Origin: Nitrosopumilaceae archaeon
Lineage (GTDB): Archaea; Thermoproteota; Nitrososphaeria; Nitrososphaerales; Nitrosopumilaceae
Length of the DNA: 44,500 nt
NCBI GenBank assembly: GCA_005798405.1
Contig: SYJQ01000002.1
Location: forward strand, 1-44,500
Direction of reading: 5' to 3'
Shown here one piece after another: positions 42,170-44,500 of this stretch (its first letter is position 1; each line of letters starts with the position of its first letter). The notes below the pieces were generated by a model that was not told the DNA's origin, searched no databases, and saw nothing but the letters and a program-made list of their open reading frames with translations. Position numbers and translations under genes: made by a program.

Positions 42170-44356
42170 CTACCTGTAATAGGATGCTACTAGTTTTTCG
42201 CCTATTTTGAGATTCTTTTGCTCTCTTACTTTCTTTACTGCTGCCTCAAAGTGTTTCATTGTTACTTTGGCATCAGCAGAGCTTTTTTCAATATCTTTGA
42301 CATCTGGATGTGTATCTAAAAATTCATGAATAACTAGAGATACTGCGGTATTTGCAATTGCAGCAGTATCTGCGCCACTTAATCCATCTGTTAGTTCTGC
42401 AATCTTATCTATATCTACACGTTGTGGATCATTTGGATCATTGTTTATTGGTATTTTTTCAGCATTAATTTTTAAAATCATTTTTCTGCTTTCTTTGTCT
42501 GGTAATGGTATCTGAATAATTTTATCAAATCTTCCTGGTCTTAACAGTGCTGGATCAATCATATCTGGTCTGTTAGTAGCTGCTAAAACAACAACACCGT
42601 GCATATTTTCCATGCCATCTAATTCTGTAAGTAATTGACTGACTACTCTTTCTGTAACAGCTGTTTCTCCACCCGCTCCTCTAATTGGTGCAATAGAATC
42701 AATTTCATCAAAGAACACTACACATGGAGAGGCTTGTCTTGCTCTTCTGAAAATCTCTCTTATTCCTCTTTCTGATTCTCCAACCCATTTTGATAATAAT
42801 TCCGGACCTCTAACAGAAACAAAGTTTGCTTCACTTTGAGTTGCAACTGCTTTAGCTAATAGTGTTTTACCGGTACCACTTGGACCGTGTAATAAAATTC
42901 CTCTCGGCATTTTATGTCCTAGTTTATCATATAATCCAGGATATTTCATTGGCCATTCTACTGCTTCTTGAAGCTCACGTTTTACATCTTCTAAACCACC
43001 AACTTCTTCCCATTTTACATCTGGGTTTTCAATGAAAACTTCCCTCATTCCAGATGGTGTAACTTCGATCAATGCCTTTTGGAAATCCTCATTATTTACA
43101 ATTAGTTTATCCAAAGTTTCTGGAGGGAGTTTTTCTTCCTCCATGTTAAGTTCAGGAAGTAATCTTCTCAAACACTTCATTGCCGCTTCTTTACAGAGAT
43201 ATTCTAAATCTGCTCCAACATATCCATGACTAACACTGGATATTTTTTCAACATTAACATCATCAGATAATGGCATATTTCTGCTATGAATTGCAAGAAT
43301 GTCTTTTCTTCCTTTTTTATCTGGAACTTTGATCTCAATTTCTCTATCAAATCTTCCTGGTCTTCTTAGTGCAGGATCTATTGCGTTTGGTCTATTTGTA
43401 GCTGCAATAACGATAACTTTTCCTCTCGCTTCCAATCCATCCATTAATGATAACATTTGTGAGACCACTCTTCTTTCTACCTCTCCAGTTACTTCTTCTC
43501 TCTTTGGTGCAATTGAATCAATTTCATCTACAAAGATAATTGACGGTGCTTTTTCTCTGGCCTCTTTGAAAATTTCTCTTAGCCTAGCTTCACTTTCTCC
43601 ATAAAACTTGCTCATAATTTCTGGACCAGAAATACTAATGAAATGAGCTTGACTTTCATTTGCAACTGCTTTTGCAAGTAGTGTCTTTCCTGTTCCAGGT
43701 GGACCATATAATAAAACCCCTTTTGGAGCTTCAATTCCTAACTTCTCAAAAATTTCTGGATGTCTTAATGGTAACTCGATCATTTCTCTTACCTTCTTTA
43801 TTTCATCAGTTAAACCGCCAATATCCTCGTAAGTTACTTGAGGTACTCCTCGTAATGTCTCACCTTTTTCTGCAATATGGAAAACAGTTTTTTGAGTAAC
43901 TAACACAGCATCTGCAGCTGGTGTTACTCCAATTACTTGAAATGTTAAACGACCTCCAAAGTATGGAACCATTACATTATCTCCTTTGATCAAAGGAACA
44001 CTTTCTAGAGCATCTGCAAGATAGCGTTCATCAATTGGAGGAATTGCTTCAAGTGGTGCTACTACAACTTTTTCAGCTGCAACTGCTTTGATTTTTCTTA
44101 CTGTTATGGTATCGCCTATTGCAATCCCCGAATTATTACGACCTAGTCCATCAATTCTAATAATTCCTTTTCCTTCATCTGATGGGTAAAGTGGAAGACA
44201 TTTTGCAACGGTTCTTCTTTTACCCTTAATCTCAATTACATCGCCAGTAGAAGCATTTAGTGTATCCATAGAGTCATAATCAATTCTTGCAACTCCACGT
44301 CCAACATCTCGTGTATAAGCTTCAAGAACTTTTAGAGAAAGTGCATTCTGACTCAT
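42170..44356 (-). CDS. cdc48: AAA+ ATPase Cdc48/VAT (p97)
   Basis: Cdc48 unfolds and extracts proteins, often before proteasomal degradation. The N-terminal double-psi barrel domain covers about residues 1-170. D1 has Walker A GPPGTGKT (218-225) and Walker B FVDEID. D2 has Walker A GPSGTGKT (491-498) and FFDEID, with arginine-finger segments RRPGRFD and LRPGRFD. The chain ends SYYR, so the last three residues fit the HbYX pattern that docks on 20S proteasomes. The length of 728 residues is typical. A TATA-like box is centred 26 bases upstream of the ATG. Confidence 0.97.
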   Translation of the reverse strand: MSQNALSLKVLEAYTRDVGRGVARIDYDSMDTLNASTGDVIEIKGKRRTVAKCLPLYPSDEGKGIIRIDGLGRNNSGIAIGDTITVRKIKAVAAEKVVVAPLEAIPPIDERYLADALESVPLIKGDNVMVPYFGGRLTFQVIGVTPAADAVLVTQKTVFHIAEKGETLRGVPQVTYEDIGGLTDEIKKVREMIELPLRHPEIFEKLGIEAPKGVLLYGPPGTGKTLLAKAVANESQAHFISISGPEIMSKFYGESEARLREIFKEAREKAPSIIFVDEIDSIAPKREEVTGEVERRVVSQMLSLMDGLEARGKVIVIAATNRPNAIDPALRRPGRFDREIEIKVPDKKGRKDILAIHSRNMPLSDDVNVEKISSVSHGYVGADLEYLCKEAAMKCLRRLLPELNMEEEKLPPETLDKLIVNNEDFQKALIEVTPSGMREVFIENPDVKWEEVGGLEDVKRELQEAVEWPMKYPGLYDKLGHKMPRGILLHGPSGTGKTLLAKAVATQSEANFVSVRGPELLSKWVGESERGIREIFRRARQASPCVVFFDEIDSIAPIRGAGGETAVTERVVSQLLTELDGMENMHGVVVLAATNRPDMIDPALLRPGRFDKIIQIPLPDKESRKMILKINAEKIPINNDPNDPQRVDIDKIAELTDGLSGADTAAIANTAVSLVIHEFLDTHPDVKDIEKSSADAKVTMKHFEAAVKKVREQKNLKIGEKLVASYYR

Positions 44357-44376
44357 ATAACAAACTCTTCTGTCTA

Positions 44377-44386
44377 ATTTTTATAT
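44377..44386 (-). promoter_or_regulatory. TATA-like element for cdc48
   Basis: Plus-strand ATTTTTATAT (minus ATATAAAAAT) is centred about 26 bases before the cdc48 ATG at 44356. It is one of the best TATA matches in the window. Confidence 0.5.
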
Positions 44387-44428
44387 CTTTGTGGTAATTT
44401 TGTCAAATTACACAGGTAAAATCACAAG

Positions 44429-44436
44429 CTTAAAAT
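44429..44436 (+). promoter_or_regulatory. TATA-like element for rpl2
   Basis: CTTAAAAT is centred about 29 bases before the TTG at 44462 and supports that start. Confidence 0.38.
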
Positions 44437-44461
44437 CCTTAATGAACAGGACACGATCTAC

Positions 44462-44500
44462 TTGGGTAAGAGACCATTAGTAAGAAGACGAGGCCGTGGA
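44462..44500 (+). CDS. rpl2: Large ribosomal subunit protein uL2, N-terminus only (3' end outside window)
   Basis: Only the first 13 codons are visible. They read MGKRPLVRRRGRG from a TTG start, which matches the invariant beginning of archaeal L2 (MGKR...RRGRG). The gene leaves the window at base 44500. A TATA-like box lies about 29 bases upstream. It is divergent from cdc48, with about 105 bases between the two starts. The identification rests on these few residues, so moderate confidence is given. Confidence 0.7.
   Translation, partial: MGKRPLVRRRGRG

Noticed and set aside
1-44500. CRISPR arrays, insertion sequences, long direct repeats, prophage genes or riboswitches
   Set aside because: I read for repeated spacers, transposase motifs and long duplicated blocks and found none. 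The B12 genes have no visible cobalamin-riboswitch-like leader; their 5' gaps are too short.

Overview
The window looks like a chromosomal segment of an AT-rich, mesophilic ammonia-oxidising-type archaeon (Nitrososphaerota, formerly Thaumarchaeota, most like the Nitrosopumilus/Nitrosarchaeum group). This is inferred from gene content and protein style, not from a marker gene. Archaeal information-processing genes (PriS/PriL, aIF2 alpha and gamma, Nop10, S6e, L2, Lsm, single-chain RPA, GatD/GatE, Cdc48) sit beside bacterial-type genes known in mesophilic archaea (GrpE-DnaK-DnaJ, a bacterial-type MetK) and a cobalamin-synthesis block. No amo genes, rRNA, CRISPR array, insertion sequence or prophage is visible. 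Gene density is very high and no gene-free stretch exceeds about 300 bases.

Layout. 1-5.4 kb: the end of an unidentified beta-rich protein, then glyS and nfo on the minus strand and priL-priS on the plus strand. 5.5-10.2 kb: a large UPF0182 membrane protein, a C2H2 mini-protein, a glutamine amidotransferase coupled to a C39-like/TPR protein, and tRNA-Gly(CCC). 10.2-16.4 kb: two small zinc ribbons, the S6e-aIF2gamma-PIN cluster, a PEBP protein, the oligosaccharyltransferase AglB, and convergent aIF2alpha-Nop10. 16.4-22 kb: corrinoid genes (adenosyltransferase, CobB/CbiA, CbiD, and the overlapping cbiG-cbiX-cobH set). 22-29.4 kb: an epimerase-like protein, metK-lsm, a RecA-family ATPase, a 39-residue membrane microprotein, an Lhr-type helicase and RPA. 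29.5-33.3 kb: an ABC-2 exporter, a short nucleotide-sugar dehydrogenase-like protein, tRNA-Gln(TTG) and a DUF354 protein. 33.3-38.8 kb: an unassigned Rossmann protein, grpE-dnaK-dnaJ, a HAD nucleotidase and a small CxxC protein. 38.8-44.5 kb: tRNA-Leu(CAG), gatD-gatE, cdc48 and the first codons of rpl2.

How it works together. The genes cover tRNA charging (GlyRS, GatDE, three tRNAs), translation initiation (both aIF2 subunits here), replication and repair (primase, RPA, endonuclease IV, Lhr, RecA-like ATPase), protein quality control (KJE, Cdc48), glycosylation and B12 synthesis. A repeated pattern is an A/T-rich TATA-like box centred about 24-29 bases before the start codon. This suggests leaderless transcripts, supports several TTG/GTG starts and argues for changing a few others. 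Genes inside the dnaK operon instead carry a weak Shine-Dalgarno-like AAGGATGA.

I found no strong candidate for a wholly new multi-gene system. The most unusual items are the amidotransferase/C39-TPR pair, the promoter-backed membrane microprotein between a RecA-like ATPase and Lhr, the short sugar dehydrogenase, the orphan Rossmann protein, and several small zinc-binding proteins.
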